From Williamsoniiplasma lucivorax ATCC 49196 (GTDB lineage: Bacteria > Bacillota_I > Bacilli_A > Mycoplasmatales > Mycoplasmataceae): a stretch of DNA of 64,000 bases. The notes beneath the pieces were generated by a model, which did not search any database, had not been told where the DNA came from, and worked only from the letters and a program-made list of their open reading frames with translations. Shown here piece after piece: positions 1 through 11,068 of this stretch. The stretch is from contig NZ_JADH01000003.1 in assembly GCF_000518285.1 (NCBI RefSeq), forward strand, positions 1 through 64,000, written 5' to 3'. Position 1 is the first letter of the stretch. Each line of letters opens with the position of its first letter. Made by a program: the position numbers and the translations under genes.

Positions 1-275
1 TCATTTTTTTGTTCTTCTGTTAAATCATTAATAATTTGGGGAATATCAGAGTCATCTCTTTTATTTGGTCTTCCTGAACCTTTTTTACTTTTAAATGCTT
101 CCATACCTAAATTATCTAATAATTTTGCTTTTTTTCTAATTCAACGTCTAAGTTCTTTTAAATTTGGGTTGTGTTTTCTTATCTTTAAGTATGATTTTAC
201 AGCATCACTTATTCCCTGTTTTTTATATATTTCTATAACATTAATTCATTGTTGTTTAGTTAGTTGTTTTGGCAT
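1..275 (-). CDS. IS3-type transposase OrfA, N-terminal part (cut by window edge)
   Basis: The frame is open from an ATG at 275 to the window edge (about 91 residues seen) and begins MPKQLTKQQWINVIEIYKKQ. It has a helix-turn-helix-like N-terminus, then a basic LKELRRWIRKK helix and the KKGSGRP signature typical of IS150/IS3-group OrfA proteins; one Trp in that helix is encoded by TGA. The catalytic OrfB would lie beyond position 1. It is a different protein from the OrfA of the neighbouring element at 338-1770, so two IS3-like elements lie side by side. I cannot tell whether this copy is intact. Confidence 0.7.
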
Positions 276-355
276 AAAAAATTCCACACTTTCTTTTTTG
301 ATTGTGTAGAATCATTTTTTCCGTGTTTAGAATGTGGTAACTTAAGTTTACTCAT

Positions 356-1372
356 TTAGACTACTAATAATGAGTTCTTTCGATTGTTATTATAAATGAA
401 AAAATGTTGTGCATTTCACATTTGAATAAATTCAGTAAATGTTGATACAAAATGTTCTACAGAGTCATAGATGTTTCCGAAACGGAGAAAAAATTTACTT
501 TTAACTCACCCATTCAATGATTCTGTCGGAGCATTATGTTTAAAATCGGCATTTGACATTGAGTGTGTTATTTGGTGTCTTTTTTTGTGTATGAAGCTAA
601 AGACATTTTTATTAACAAAAGCTGTTCCTTGATCAGATTGCACAATCATTTTTTGACTGTTCTTTTTAGCATACTTTTCAATCATATCTAAAACTTTTAA
701 AGCAGAATTAGAATTTTCAGTAGGGTTAAAATGGTGGCCAACAATTGTTGAATTTGACCAATCATAAGCAATCATGCAATTTTGTTTGACCAACTTATTA
801 TTGATAAAAATTTTAAATTCTGTCCCATCAATACCAATAACATTTTCTAATTGAAAATTGTCTCCGACCATATCATCTTTACGGTATTTTTTATTTCTAT
901 TAATCCCCGCATAATTATTTTTTTTACGTTCAGCACTCGGCATTTCTAGCTTATTTTCTTTTCGTATTTTAGCAATTACTTTAACTGATATATGAGTTTG
1001 AAAATTAGCAATAATCCATTGATTAATGGTTTTTGCCCCTGTTGCAAGACCTTTAAATTTATCAAAACAAGCTTGAATTAGGTCTTGCGCACGTGGATCA
1101 ACTTTACTTTTGTATTTTGGTAATACCAAATCATTTTGTAAACTGTCGCCTATTTTCACACTAGAAATTAATGAATTTCTTTTAACTCATTTATGATAAC
1201 CTGCTTTTGACACGTGAAAATAATGACACATTTTTAAAATGCTAATTTGAAATTTAAAAGAGAATTCATAAATGGTTGGAAAAACAAAATGTTTATAAAT
1301 TTTGTCTTTGTTATCCCCAGATTTGCCTTCTTGTCTTTCATCAACATGATCAGTATTTGTTGACTTGTGCAA
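356..1372 (-). CDS. IS3 transposase OrfB (DDE integrase domain)
   Basis: This is the catalytic subunit of the IS3 transposase. With TGA as Trp the frame runs unbroken to TAA at 356. The DDE triad is visible as GIDGT, then SDQGTAF, then NAPTES, with 36 residues between the second D and the E, as in the rve/IS3 family. Upstream of the core is the CHYFHVSKAGYHKW segment, which matches the conserved IS3 motif (L..VS.SGYYKW). The TTG at 1372 is only the first possible start: the frame stays open far upstream, overlapping orfA, as expected for translation by -1 frameshifting from orfA. I could not identify the slippery site. The catalytic part looks intact, but expression depends on the broken orfA. 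Confidence 0.8.
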
Positions 1373-1716
1373 GAAGGCATGGATTTTTCCAAAATCTCAT
1401 ATTTCGCATTTGCCAATAATGCTACTTCCTCCGCTTCTGCTAATTTCTTTCTTAAAACATTGTTTTCTTTTTCCAGTTTTTTTAGTTCAGGGTTTTTAAA
1501 TTCTTTTTTTAATTCCTTAGCCATCTTCATAACCTCACAATCCATTGGATTTCTTCCGATGTTGTAATTATTATCTATGCTATTTTTCCATTTGTAAACC
1601 AATTACGCTCCAGACTTTAAATTATATTTAAAAGCCAATTCTTTTGGGTGTCCTCCATTAAGATATTCTTGAACAACTTTGATTTTCAAATTCCTATCAT
1701 AGTGTTTATATTTCAT
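1234..1716 (-). pseudogene. IS3 transposase OrfA interrupted by a TAA codon
   Basis: The frame opens with ATG at 1716 and reads MKYKHYDRNLKIKVVQEYLN, an N-terminal HTH of OrfA type, up to codon 37. Codon 38 is TAA (1605-1603). The same frame then continues with LVYKWKNSIDNN, an acidic/basic leucine-rich stretch (KELKKEFKNPELKKLEKEN) and the overlap with orfB. TAA is a stop in both the standard and the mycoplasma code, so this is a real nonsense mutation unless it is a sequencing error. Confidence 0.7.
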
Positions 1717-1837
1717 ATTTTATCCTTTCTTGCGAAAGAATCGTTATTGTGTAAAAGTAAACTTACGTTATGTTGTTCTTTTGTTGTTGTTTTACTTGCA
1801 AATCAAGCGAATAATAAAATTAATAATTATCAAATCA

Positions 1838-4800
1838 TTACTTGATGATAGAAATTACCTTTTTAGCATTAATATCAAAAAGAATATTCAACACTGGTTT
1901 ATCATTTTTTGATGAGAAATTTATCGTTCTTGAATTTTGATTATTTTTGTCAGTAATTTCTAATTCGATTTTGTTAAATGTCAATTTCATTTGTGCAGCC
2001 GTTAAAACATTAACTCCATTTAGTATTTCTCATTTATTATTCACAAGCACTAAAATATTTGCTTCATATTTTTTAACTTTAATTTTTAATTCATCAGCTA
2101 AATCAATTTTTAAAGCAGATGCCAGGAACGGCATCAGAATATCACCATTAATTAATTTATTAATTGGCACTTCAATACTTGTATTTATCGGAATGAATCC
2201 CACTTTGATATAAAGATTTCATCAAAAAGCTGAATTTTCTTTTAAGGTTCCTAGTGAATCAACCAGGTTTTTAAATTGATCTAAATAAAGAATATCTTTT
2301 AATCCAGGGGTATTAATTAATCAATGTCATTGGACTGAATATTTAATTGGCATATTTTTAATAAATGTTTCTAAAACAAGTTCAACTGGTGGTTTTGCAT
2401 CTCATCAAGTTTCTCCATTCGAAAATCTTGCACCATCAAAAAGCGAAAGGACTAAAAATTTTAAATTAGTGTCAATATCGTCACCATTTTTATTAATCAT
2501 TTGGTCAAAACGATCATCACCGTATGCTTGTGGTTTACTTAATAAATATTTAACAAAACTCAAAACAAGATCTTTTTCTTGTTCTTGATTAACAAAATTT
2601 CTAAAGTTAATTAATAGCGGGATTAAACCTCGTAAGATATCTTTTGGGGTGGTTTTGATTAATAATTTAACACTAAAATACTTTGTTCATTTATTTTGTG
2701 GTATCAAATCTTTTTCAATAACCTTATCTCAATCAAGAAGATTTAATTTTTTAATTGAATCAATTCAAGTAGCAACTTTATTAGAAAAATCAGTATTTTC
2801 TGCTGGGTTTGTTGGCAGTTTAGTTGGTAAAGTACTTAACAAGTTTTTATCCATAATTGGTGCTAGCTCAAGAATATTACCAATTGTCAAATCACCAATA
2901 ATCGGGAGATTTTTTAAAATTTGCATGTCACTTGTCGACATATCAATTCCTTCATGTAAAGCATTAATAATCGCTTGGCTTTTATCAAAATAAGAAGAAC
3001 CAAAATAAATGGTATAAGCTTTACTTCTAGCAAGTTTATTATCGTATTTAATTTCGATCTCAGCCAAACCATTTTGTTCGTTTTTGGGAAATTCTCTTTT
3101 TAAGACACGCACCTCTAGTTTAGAAGTATCTAAAGATTTAGCTTCTCTTCTCGCAAACTTTTGCACTTCTTGTAAAATTAATTCTCGTAGTTTATTATCA
3201 TCATTTTTTAAAACAAGATGAGGGAAAACCACTCTTTGTTTATCTAATTGATCAAATTTGGCCAGTTCTCGTGATGTTTTCTTTTCAGCATTTCTAGCTT
3301 TAGCTTCAGCCAGTTCTCTTTGGTCTTGTTCAATTTGCTCTGGAGTTTTTTGCTTTCTAGGTGTTGCAATAAAACTACTATCAATCCCAAAATCAATAGT
3401 CAAAGCATTAGTATCAACAAATTTATGATGATCATGTTCAATGAGAAAGTTGCCTTTGTGATCAGTTATTTTGGTAGAAAGATATTTAACTACAACTCTT
3501 AATTTTGCAGCTTGAGCAATATTAGCTATATCAAAATTAACTCATGCTCCATTGACTAGCATTTGTGTTTTAGCACTATAATCTACAATTTCAATTTTTA
3601 GATTAGTCAAACTTCGACTAGCCATTTTTTCAATCATTGGCACAATTGTTTGTTGATTAATCATTTTATTAATTGGTAAATCAAATGGCATTTCCACTGG
3701 AAACTCTTTGCCCATAACTTTAAAGTTGATACGCATCTTGATTTTCATCACACCATTTTTATCAAATGAAGCCAAATTGTTTAACTGTGCTATAAAATGT
3801 GGGAAATCAATCATCTCTTTGATGCCAATAGTTTGTAAAGTATCTTGTTTTTCTTCAAATCCAACATGGATAGTTTTATTGATTTTTGGAATACTCAACT
3901 CTATTTTTAAAGGTGATTTAGCAATTATGTTATCTTCTTTGCTTGATAAGTTATCAAGCAAAGCAGACATTAACATTTCTATGTTTGTATTAAAACTGAC
4001 TTCTCGTTTTTCTAAAAAAACATCAAATTTGTCACCATTGTAACTTTTTGGTTTGCTTGTTAAATAGCTTAAAAAATTGACAACCAAATCTTTGTGTTGT
4101 TGTTCAGCAACAAAATTACGGAAATTAATAATAAACGGAATCAATGCTCGAATAAGATCGTTAATTTCGGCTTTAATTTTAAGCACTGCTGATAATTCTT
4201 TACTAATGTTTAAATTAATTTCTTTATTGAGTGCTGGTAAATCATGTAAACCTAGACTTTTTAAACTATCAATAAAACCTTGACTTTGTTGGTAAATATC
4301 TAGACCATCAACTTCTTCAAAAGAAGTTGATAATTCACTTAAGATTGGATCTAAGACTAATGGTAAGAAAGTAATTACTCCACCAATTGAAGCATTAGAA
4401 ATCATGTCCGGCAATCCCAAACCTTGTGGTAAACCTAAGTCGGTAATATTAAGATTGCGTGAGTTAGATAATATTTGGTTAAAAGTTCTGTATTCACTAA
4501 AATAATGTGAATTATAACTCAATGTTCATGGTGTGGCTCTACATTCTTCATCATTATATTGAATAGAAAGTTTAATGCTACCTGCTCGAATTAAATCAGT
4601 CGTTACTAAGACAACAAATTCATTATCAAAAAGTTGCATGTTTAACTTGTCTAAATCAATCCCTTTAATATTTTTTAATTCTTCAATAATTTGTGTTTTG
4701 ATGGTGTTTTTGATAATTTCTAGTTGGTTTTGATGTTCAAAAATAACATCATTGTCAAATAAAAATTCTTTTGTACTTAAAAGTTCCATTTTTGTATTAA

Positions 4801-5269
4801 TTAAAGATTTAATTCTTTTGGTTTTTTGTTCTGTAGTTTCACCTTTAGCTTTAGCTGGCTTAAGTGGTCTGGTTGGTTGATTTAAAATTACCGGTGGAGA
4901 AATAACCTCTGACGGCGGAGAAATAATCTCTGGTTTAAAACTGGGCTTATTTCCCATAATACTATCAGCATAATCTGATTCTAAATTTTTTAAGTATTCA
5001 GCCTTGGCTGATTTTAACCTTTCCAATGAATTGTTAATTTGTAAATTTGTTTCAATTTTTGGGATTTGACCTAAAAATTTTTTGAATTCTTGCGTACGAG
5101 GCGAAGTTTCTGTTGGATCTTTTTCACTTATAAGTTTTTTAATGTTTTTAATTTCGGTTTGTAATTCTTTTATTTTGGGATTAGTTTGTTCACCATTACA
5201 GGCAATTACTGTAGATACACTTCCTGCTGTGACTCCCATACTACCTAATAAAGCTAGTAGTTTTCTCAT
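1838..5269 (-). CDS. Large lipoprotein built of two homologous halves
   Basis: This is a 1143-residue predicted surface lipoprotein. It starts at ATG 5269 (MRKLLALLGS...), 9 bases downstream of an AAAGGAAAA ribosome site. The signal peptide ends in a lipobox with Cys about residue 24 (STVIAC). Residues about 25-140 form a charged/proline linker. Two related blocks follow: RALIPFIINFRNFV, then KDLVVNFLSYLTSKP in the first and RGLIPLLINFRNFV, then KDLVLSFVKYLLSKP in the second. In each block the motifs are followed by a similar C-terminal beta-rich part (NGAWVNF / NNKWEIL). Many Trp are TGA. I recognise no function; exposed surface or adhesin-like roles are possible. It stands alone between the IS element and a terminator. 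Confidence 0.85.
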
Positions 5270-5461
5270 ATTAAAATTTTCCTTTTGCAATAATTCTTTT
5301 ATCCATTGCTAATACTATGTTAATGATTTTTTTACATAATAAAACACAAAGGTTAGAAAATTTTAAAATTTATTTTGAGAAAATTAAACCAAAGAAAAAA
5401 TGATAATTACTAAAAAAATAATAATTAAATTAAATTTTTAAAAAAAGAATAAATATCATGC

Positions 5462-5503
5462 AAAAAAAAGATGTTTTTAGCATTTTTTTACTAAAAACAT
5501 CTT
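5462..5503 (-). terminator. Rho-independent terminator of the dipeptidase gene
   Basis: The arms GATGTTTTTAG and CTAAAAACATC enclose a short loop. Read on the minus strand, the hairpin is followed by eight T residues. Confidence 0.8.
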
Positions 5504-5549
5504 CAAAATTTATTTTTATTTTTAGTGGAAAAAATAATTGTGGAAAAAA

Positions 5550-6902
5550 TTATTTAGTCAAAAGTACAATCGCTTTAGTATAAATTTCTAACATTTTTTC
5601 TAAATCTTCTAACGGTACATATTCATTATAAGCATGCATAGTCGAACGATTAATATCAAATTCAGCTCCAAAAGCAACAAGTCCAGGCATTGCTTTGGCG
5701 TAAGTTCCACCTCCGATTGCCAACGGTTGAGATTGCATATCTCCAGTCACTTCTTGATAAACTTTCATAATTTTTTGGACCATTTCAGATTCTTTTGGTA
5801 CATACACTGAATCTTCAACAGCAATCACCTCTGCTTTTAAACCATATTTTTTAATTTCAGATTCAATTGCAGGAATAAATTTTTCTTTTGGTTTTGTAAA
5901 AACAGGCACACGATAATTAAATGCCAATCTTTGTTTACCATTTTCAATATCAATAATCCCTAGGTTTTGAGTTAACACACCAGTTTCATCTTCAATATTT
6001 GGAAATAATTTGGCAAAATTATGATCATTGTGAACATGATCACAAATAAAATCAACGATTGGGTGTTTAATGCCAACATTTTTCATGGCCTGCATCAAGT
6101 TAGTTGCTGCATTCAGACCCATTCAAGGTAATGAACCATGCGCTGCTTTTCCTTTAACCATTAACAGACCGTTTTTATGCTCTGTTTTAATTCCGTGTTG
6201 GTGTAAATCAGCTTCAATTTCTTTGGCTTTAACCCCTTTGTAGCTGATGTAGTCAGCAACCACATTGTAAGCTGCACCACCTTTAATTTCAAAATCAGTT
6301 TCATAGTTACCATGCATATCTAAATCAACAATTCATTTTTCAGCATACACCACTGGAAACTCTCCATCAGGAACATAACCAGCACTAGCAACCCCAAAGT
6401 CAGCAATATAAGCACGAATTGACTCTCAAGTTGTTTCCTCAGTTAAACCAAAAATCATTCTGATTTTATATTTATCACTTTTGAAGTTATTGTCTTTTAA
6501 ATATTTCAATCCATAAAGGTTCATCATTGTTGGACCTTTGTCATCAAAAGAACCACGTCCAAATAATTTTCCATCTTTAATGAATGGAGCAAATGGGTCA
6601 TTTTCTCATTCATCAATATTTCCTGGTGGCACTACATCTAAGTGACAAAGAATGACAAATAATTCTTTATCATCATCACCATAATCTAAAAACCCATAGC
6701 GATTTTCAGCATCTTGATAAGTTTTAAAACCAAGTTCATTACCAAGTTTAATCACATAATCTAAAACTTCTTTAGTTCCTTCTCCAAAAGGAGCCTGAGG
6801 TTTTGGATCAGTTAAAAATGATTTAATCTTAATTAACTCTTTCGTTTTTTCTAATGCTAATGGAAAATATTTTTCCATTAGCTCTTGCATATTAATTTTC
6901 AT
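5550..6902 (-). CDS. pepV: M20-family dipeptidase (PepV-like)
   Basis: This zinc dipeptidase (450 aa) releases amino acids from short peptides in the cytosol, downstream of the Opp importer. Metal-site motifs of the M20 family are visible: CHLDVVPPG with His87 and Asp89, the GRGSFDDKGP segment around Asp120, and Glu155-Glu156 in LTEETTW. The AHGSLPWMG lid sequence and a C-terminal MHAYNEYVP containing the last ligand His follow. Two Trp codons are TGA. The start ATG at 6902 follows AAGGATGG. The length matches PepV/Xaa-His dipeptidases (about 450-470 aa). Confidence 0.93.
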
Positions 6903-6958
6903 AATTAAACACCATCCTTATATGATTATAAAACTCAAATCATCTAAAGTCGGTATCT

Positions 6959-7873
6959 TTATTTTATATTTCTTACTTTTTTAATTAGGTCGTAAGCTGC
7001 ATTCACTTTCGCCATTTTCTCTTTAGCACCATGGGATTTGTTTTTATCTGGATGATATTCCATCGCTAATTTACGATATGTTGATTTTAATTCTTGATCA
7101 GAAATGTTCTCATCAACCCCTAATGTTTTATAAGCTTTTCCAAGCTCACTCACTTCTTCATTAAAATTGTAATATTGTTGGTTTTGTTGTTGTTCAAATG
7201 AAGAATAGAAAGAATTATTAGAACTAAATTGGTTAAATAGTTCTTGAATAATCAGATCCACATCATGTTCTAAATCGGCATAAAATTCTTGTTCTTTAAA
7301 ACGAATAAATTCATTAAAATTAATAAAGCGGTGGTCCTGAATAATTTTTTGTGGGTCGTCATTTAACACTTCACCAATGATAGCCGGAATAATATCTTTA
7401 ATGTAAATATTCACCATTTCGTGTTTGAAAGCATCTAAAAATAAATTGTAATATTGTAATAAAAAATTAATTGCTTGTTGTGATTGTGGTAAATGGGTTT
7501 GGTCAAAAGCAATCAATAACTTTTTTTCTTGTTCAGCCCAAAATTTCATTAAATGGTCTTCATGAGTTAATAAGCTTTGAATAATTGCGTTAACTTTGCC
7601 ACTGCTAACATTGTTTTTAATTAATCAAGTTTTGGTTTCATTGTAATTACTAAAAAAAGGAAAAACATCAAAAAGTTCTTCAATATTATAAAAACGAATT
7701 TGATGTGTTTTGCGTTGTTGTTGCAACCAAATCTTTTTGTTTTTCGCAAACACATCAAAAGTGTTTTCTTGTTTATTTTTACGATTGCCACTTGATCTTT
7801 TCGCTCAAAAACCACCACCCGAAAAAATGGAAATGATAATAAAGATAATTAAGATAATAAAAATTGTTTTCAT
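6959..7873 (-). CDS. Membrane-anchored J-domain protein 1
   Basis: This is a 304-residue protein with an N-terminal hydrophobic segment (residues about 2-20, FIILIIFIIISIF), a middle region of helices without recognised family, and a C-terminal J-domain (about residues 245-304: AYKTLGVDENISD, YRKLAMEYHPDKNK, NAAYDLIKKVRN) with an intact HPD tripeptide. J-domains stimulate the ATPase of DnaK/Hsp70, so this should recruit DnaK to the inner face of the membrane. The start ATG at 7873 was chosen because it restores the membrane segment; codons 23 and 83 are TGA. It is the first-listed of four tandem relatives (up to 11028). The sequence before its ATG (TGTAAAATCATTTTATG) is nearly the same as before the third copy, which supports both starts. 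No dnaK lies in the window. Confidence 0.88.
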
Positions 7874-7947
7874 AAAATGATTTTACATTAAAAGATGATA
7901 GAAAAAGCAATAATTAAAATAATACACTTGGTGTTCCAATAGACAAT

Positions 7948-8996
7948 TTAATCCATTTTTCTAAATTCTTTTATCACAACATAAGCATCGATAATTTCAG
8001 ACATTTTTAATAGTTCTTCTTTATTTTGAATTGTGTTAGGTTGATATTTTTCAATTAATTTAAGATATTCATTCTTAAATTCTTCATTAGTAGCTTTAGG
8101 GTCAATCCCAAGAATTAGATAAGATTTAGTTAATGAATGAACTAGTTCATTAACTTCACTTTCATTTTTATAATGTTTTGTAACTTGTCGGGGATTAACT
8201 CGTGGTTTTGTTGGTTTTGTTGGTTTTGTTGGTTTTGTTGGTTTTGTTGGTTTTGTTGGTTTTGTTGGTTTTGTTGGTTTTGTTGGTTTTGTTGGTTTTG
8301 TTGGTTTTGTAAGTGTGCTTCTCGTCATTGTCGTTTTTGTTCTCGATAATAGTAGCGTTGTTCCTTTTCATGTTCAGATAATTTATGTTTCCCATCTCAT
8401 TCGGAATTTAGGCATTCTTTAAAATTTTTAGTAGTTCACTCTTCTCTAATAGCATTCATTGGTCCACCAAGAGTTACTGCGAATGACATTAATGCAACAA
8501 TAGCAGAAACTAGAAACACCAAAAAGAATGATAAAATTGCTTCAACCATTCTAAAAATAGTTTTGGTAAAGTCATCTACAAACATATGATAAGCATGTGG
8601 CATAAACATCATGGTCCCAAAAAATAATATTGAACCACCTATCCCACCTAAACTTCATCAATGATGACAATAATTAAAAGTCGCAGTGGTGACGAGATAA
8701 GCAAATGAACAAGTAAAGAAACCAAATCCAAATCCTGCTAAATATCCAATAGGGATTGCTCTAAAATGTAATATCTCTCCTTGTACATTTATTCAATCAT
8801 AAATTGGTTTAAACAGTTCCTGATTTCATAACATTGGTTTAACCTTACTATTAATGACTCCTGAAAAAGTAGTTGCTAATAAAGGAACGGAAAAATAAAT
8901 AAAAAGAGCAAGTGCACCACCACAAATTGCCAATCTCAACATAACTTTTACAAAGTAAAAGAATCACCCTTGTTTTCTCATCTTATTTTTTTCCAT
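7948..8996 (-). pseudogene. Multi-TM protein with degenerate J-domain, frameshifted at a (TKP)12 repeat
   Basis: The ATG at 8996 opens a frame (284 codons to TAG 8144-8142) beginning MEKNKMRKQGWFFYF. It has about four membrane segments, then a charged coil (SEHEKEQRYYYREQKRQW) and an Asn/Gln repeat. A second frame, open from 8328 to TAA 7948, reads the same repeat as Thr-Lys-Pro and continues into a J-like domain (SYLILGIDPKATNEEF, YLKLIEKYQPN, IIDAYVVIKEF) in which HPD has become QPN. The two frames differ by two bases. The ATG at 8328 has no ribosome site, so I read this as one gene broken by an indel near the repeat. Alternatives are programmed frameshifting or a sequence error. Confidence 0.6.
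8204..8310. repeat. Twelve-copy 9-bp minisatellite (GGTTTTGTT)
   Basis: There are twelve near-perfect copies of GGTTTTGTT on the plus strand, the last lacking one base. On the minus strand they encode (Thr-Lys-Pro)n, (Asn-Gln-Gln)n or (Lys-Thr-Asn)n according to frame; none contains a stop. Copy-number changes keep the frame, so the repeat alters linker length rather than phase. Confidence 0.95.
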
Positions 8997-9151
8997 TGAA
9001 ATTAGTTTAATTCCTTTATTATCATAAAATGAGATAAAAAAAATAGCAAACTAATATTAGTTTTGACTCATCATTTTTAAATTTTATGATTTGATTAATC
9101 TTTACTGTATTAAAGCATATTCAAAATATTTTTCTCCAATTGAAGAAAATC

Positions 9152-10045
9152 CTATTTTATATTTCTTGCTTTTTTAATGAGGCTATAAGCACTATTAATT
9201 TTGACCATTTTTAATTTATTGGTTTCATTTGGTAATTTATCTGGATGATATTTTTTAGCGAGTTGACGATAAATTTTTTTTAAATCTTCATCACTAATAT
9301 TAGAGTCCACCCCAAGTACTTGATAAGCATCTTCTAATTCTGAATTTGGTAATCATAAATCTTCAAAATATTCTTCATCTGGCGATATTTCAGCTTCTTT
9401 AAAAAAATCTTATAAATTTTTCTGATATTCTATATCCATTGTGACAACAAATTTTTGCAAATTCTCTATAATAATTTTCTCTAGAATATCACTTTTTGAA
9501 AAATGATTTTTTTTAATTAAAACTTGGCCAAGAATTAAAGGTAGTGTTTCTTGAACAAAAAAGAGAATAGTATTTTGTGTCATTATGTCTAAAAAAAGCT
9601 TGTGATACTTTAAAGAAAGATTAGTTTCTGGAGTTGGTGTTACATTAATAGGTAAACCATCTTCAACTGGATACATTAACAAAATTGCACTAAAACCTTC
9701 TTCATACTCTTCTCATTTAGTTTGAAACTGCATTGCAGCATTTTCAATTATTTCTAAAAAGAAATAATATTCATCATACTGTAAAGCTTGTTTTTGTAAT
9801 CAAAATTGCACATTTTCAAAATCACTCAAAGGAAAGGAAAAATTAAATTGTTCTTGAATATTATGAATAGGGATTTGAATTGTATATTTTGCAGTCATTC
9901 TTCAATTCTTTTTATTTTCTTCATAAATAGTTGTCATAAATGGTGCTCTGTTTTTATTTTTGTATGAACGATATAAATAAACAACAGCCCCAACAATTAA
10001 ATTGGCTGCAACAATTCCCAGAATTTTAGCTCAAATATAACTCAT
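9152..10045 (-). pseudogene. Membrane-anchored J-domain protein 3, stopped before the J-domain
   Basis: From ATG 10045 the frame encodes one N-terminal membrane segment (AKILGIVAANLIVGAVVYLY) and a helical middle region related to copies 1 and 4 (YHKLFLDIMTQNTILFF, ETLPLILGQ). Codon 212 is TAA (9412-9410). The same frame then continues without any shift into a complete J-domain ([39 protein letters not shown]) ending at TAG 9152. In the intact fourth copy the aligned position is Ser, so one TCA-to-TAA change would explain it. As written, the protein would be membrane anchor plus middle region without the DnaK-stimulating part. Confidence 0.75.
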
Positions 10046-10140
10046 AAATTGATTTTACAAGAAAAATATAAAAACTAGTAAATTACTATTTTGGTTCTTG
10101 GATTGCAACTTTAAATAGAGGGTGCATTTTACTAAAAATA

Positions 10141-11028
10141 TTATTTTATATTTTTATTTTTTTTAATAAGGTTGTAAGCATTATTGATTTCTGTCATTTT
10201 GAATTCAGTATTTTTTGTGCCAGCTGCATCTGGATGATATATTTTTGATAATTGCAAATATACTTTTTTTAGTTCTTCATCATTAACATCAGAAGTCAAC
10301 CCAAGAATTCAATATGCTTTTTCTAAATCATTAATTAAGGAATCAGAATTATTATAATATGAATTTTTTGGTTCAGATTCGACTTCTGTCAAAAAATCTG
10401 ATATATGTTTTTTTAAGGATTCTTCCATTGAAGCAACAAAATTTTCAATAGTTTTGTCTAATAATTTGTCTATCTGATCATTATTTTCAAAAAAATTACT
10501 ATTTAAATTTAATGCTTGTTTGATAATGTAAGGAATTGTTTCAAAAATGAAAAACTTGATAGTGTTCTTTCTTAGTTCATCTAAAAATAAAATTTGATAT
10601 TTTGTGGAAATTGCATATTCGGGTTCGTCTGGATCTTCTTCTGGTTCTGGAGTAGAATCTAAAACTTCATTAAAAGTTTCTTCGAGTCTATTTCATTCAT
10701 TTTGAAAGATTGATTCGCTATAATTTATTGCTTCAATTACATCATCAACTCTATTGTCATTCAATCCCTTTTCTTCTAATCAATCTGTTATGTTATCATA
10801 ATCACTAAAAGATGAGTCAAAAATGAAATCTTCTTCAATGTTATATTTTGGAATTAAAATAGTCATTTCAGAATCATCAATTCATTCGAATTTATTTTCT
10901 TCAAAAATATTCACATCAAGAGCTTTTTCATCTCTTTTTCTTTTATAAAACTTAAACAAATAATAAATACCTAACCCAACCAAACAAGCTAATCCCGGAA
11001 TTAATCCTAACATTCAATAAAATTTCAT
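10141..11028 (-). CDS. Membrane-anchored J-domain protein 4
   Basis: This intact 295-residue protein starts at ATG 11028 (MKFYWMLGLIPGLACLVGLG): one N-terminal membrane segment, then a basic stop-transfer (FKFYKRKRDEK). An acidic middle region (PEPEEDPDEPE) leads to a helical part shared with copies 1 and 3 (YQILFLDELRKNTIKFF, ETIPYIIKQ). The C-terminal J-domain (KAYWILGLTSDVNDEEL, YLQLSKIYHPDAAG, INNAYNLIKK) has HPD intact. Five Trp codons are TGA. It starts just after the terminator of rpmA, so it probably has its own promoter. The J-domain predicts interaction with DnaK at the membrane; the substrate is unknown. Confidence 0.88.
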
Positions 11029-11042
11029 AATTGAATAATAGC

Positions 11043-11068
11043 AAAAAAAAATAGCAACTGCTATTTTT
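11043..11068 (-). terminator. Terminator of the rplU-prp-rpmA operon
   Basis: The self-complementary AAATAGCAGTTGCTATTT followed by a T run (minus strand) lies directly after rpmA and overlaps its stop region. Confidence 0.75.

Larger units (their letters stand above)
338..1770 (-). mobile_element. IS3-family insertion sequence, probably inactive
   Basis: The element is about 1.43 kb with two overlapping transposase frames in the IS3 arrangement (orfA upstream, orfB downstream in a different frame). Imperfect terminal inverted repeats are visible: TAACTTAAGTTTACTC at 338-353 and its counterpart AGTAAACTTACGTTA at 1756-1770. The exact outer ends and target duplication cannot be fixed by eye. 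orfA carries an in-frame TAA at codon 38, so this copy is probably not autonomous. A near-identical single end is found again at 12679-12701. Confidence 0.75.

Noticed and set aside
8204-8310. Possible CRISPR array
   Set aside because: The units are 9 bp, contiguous and without spacers, inside a coding region.
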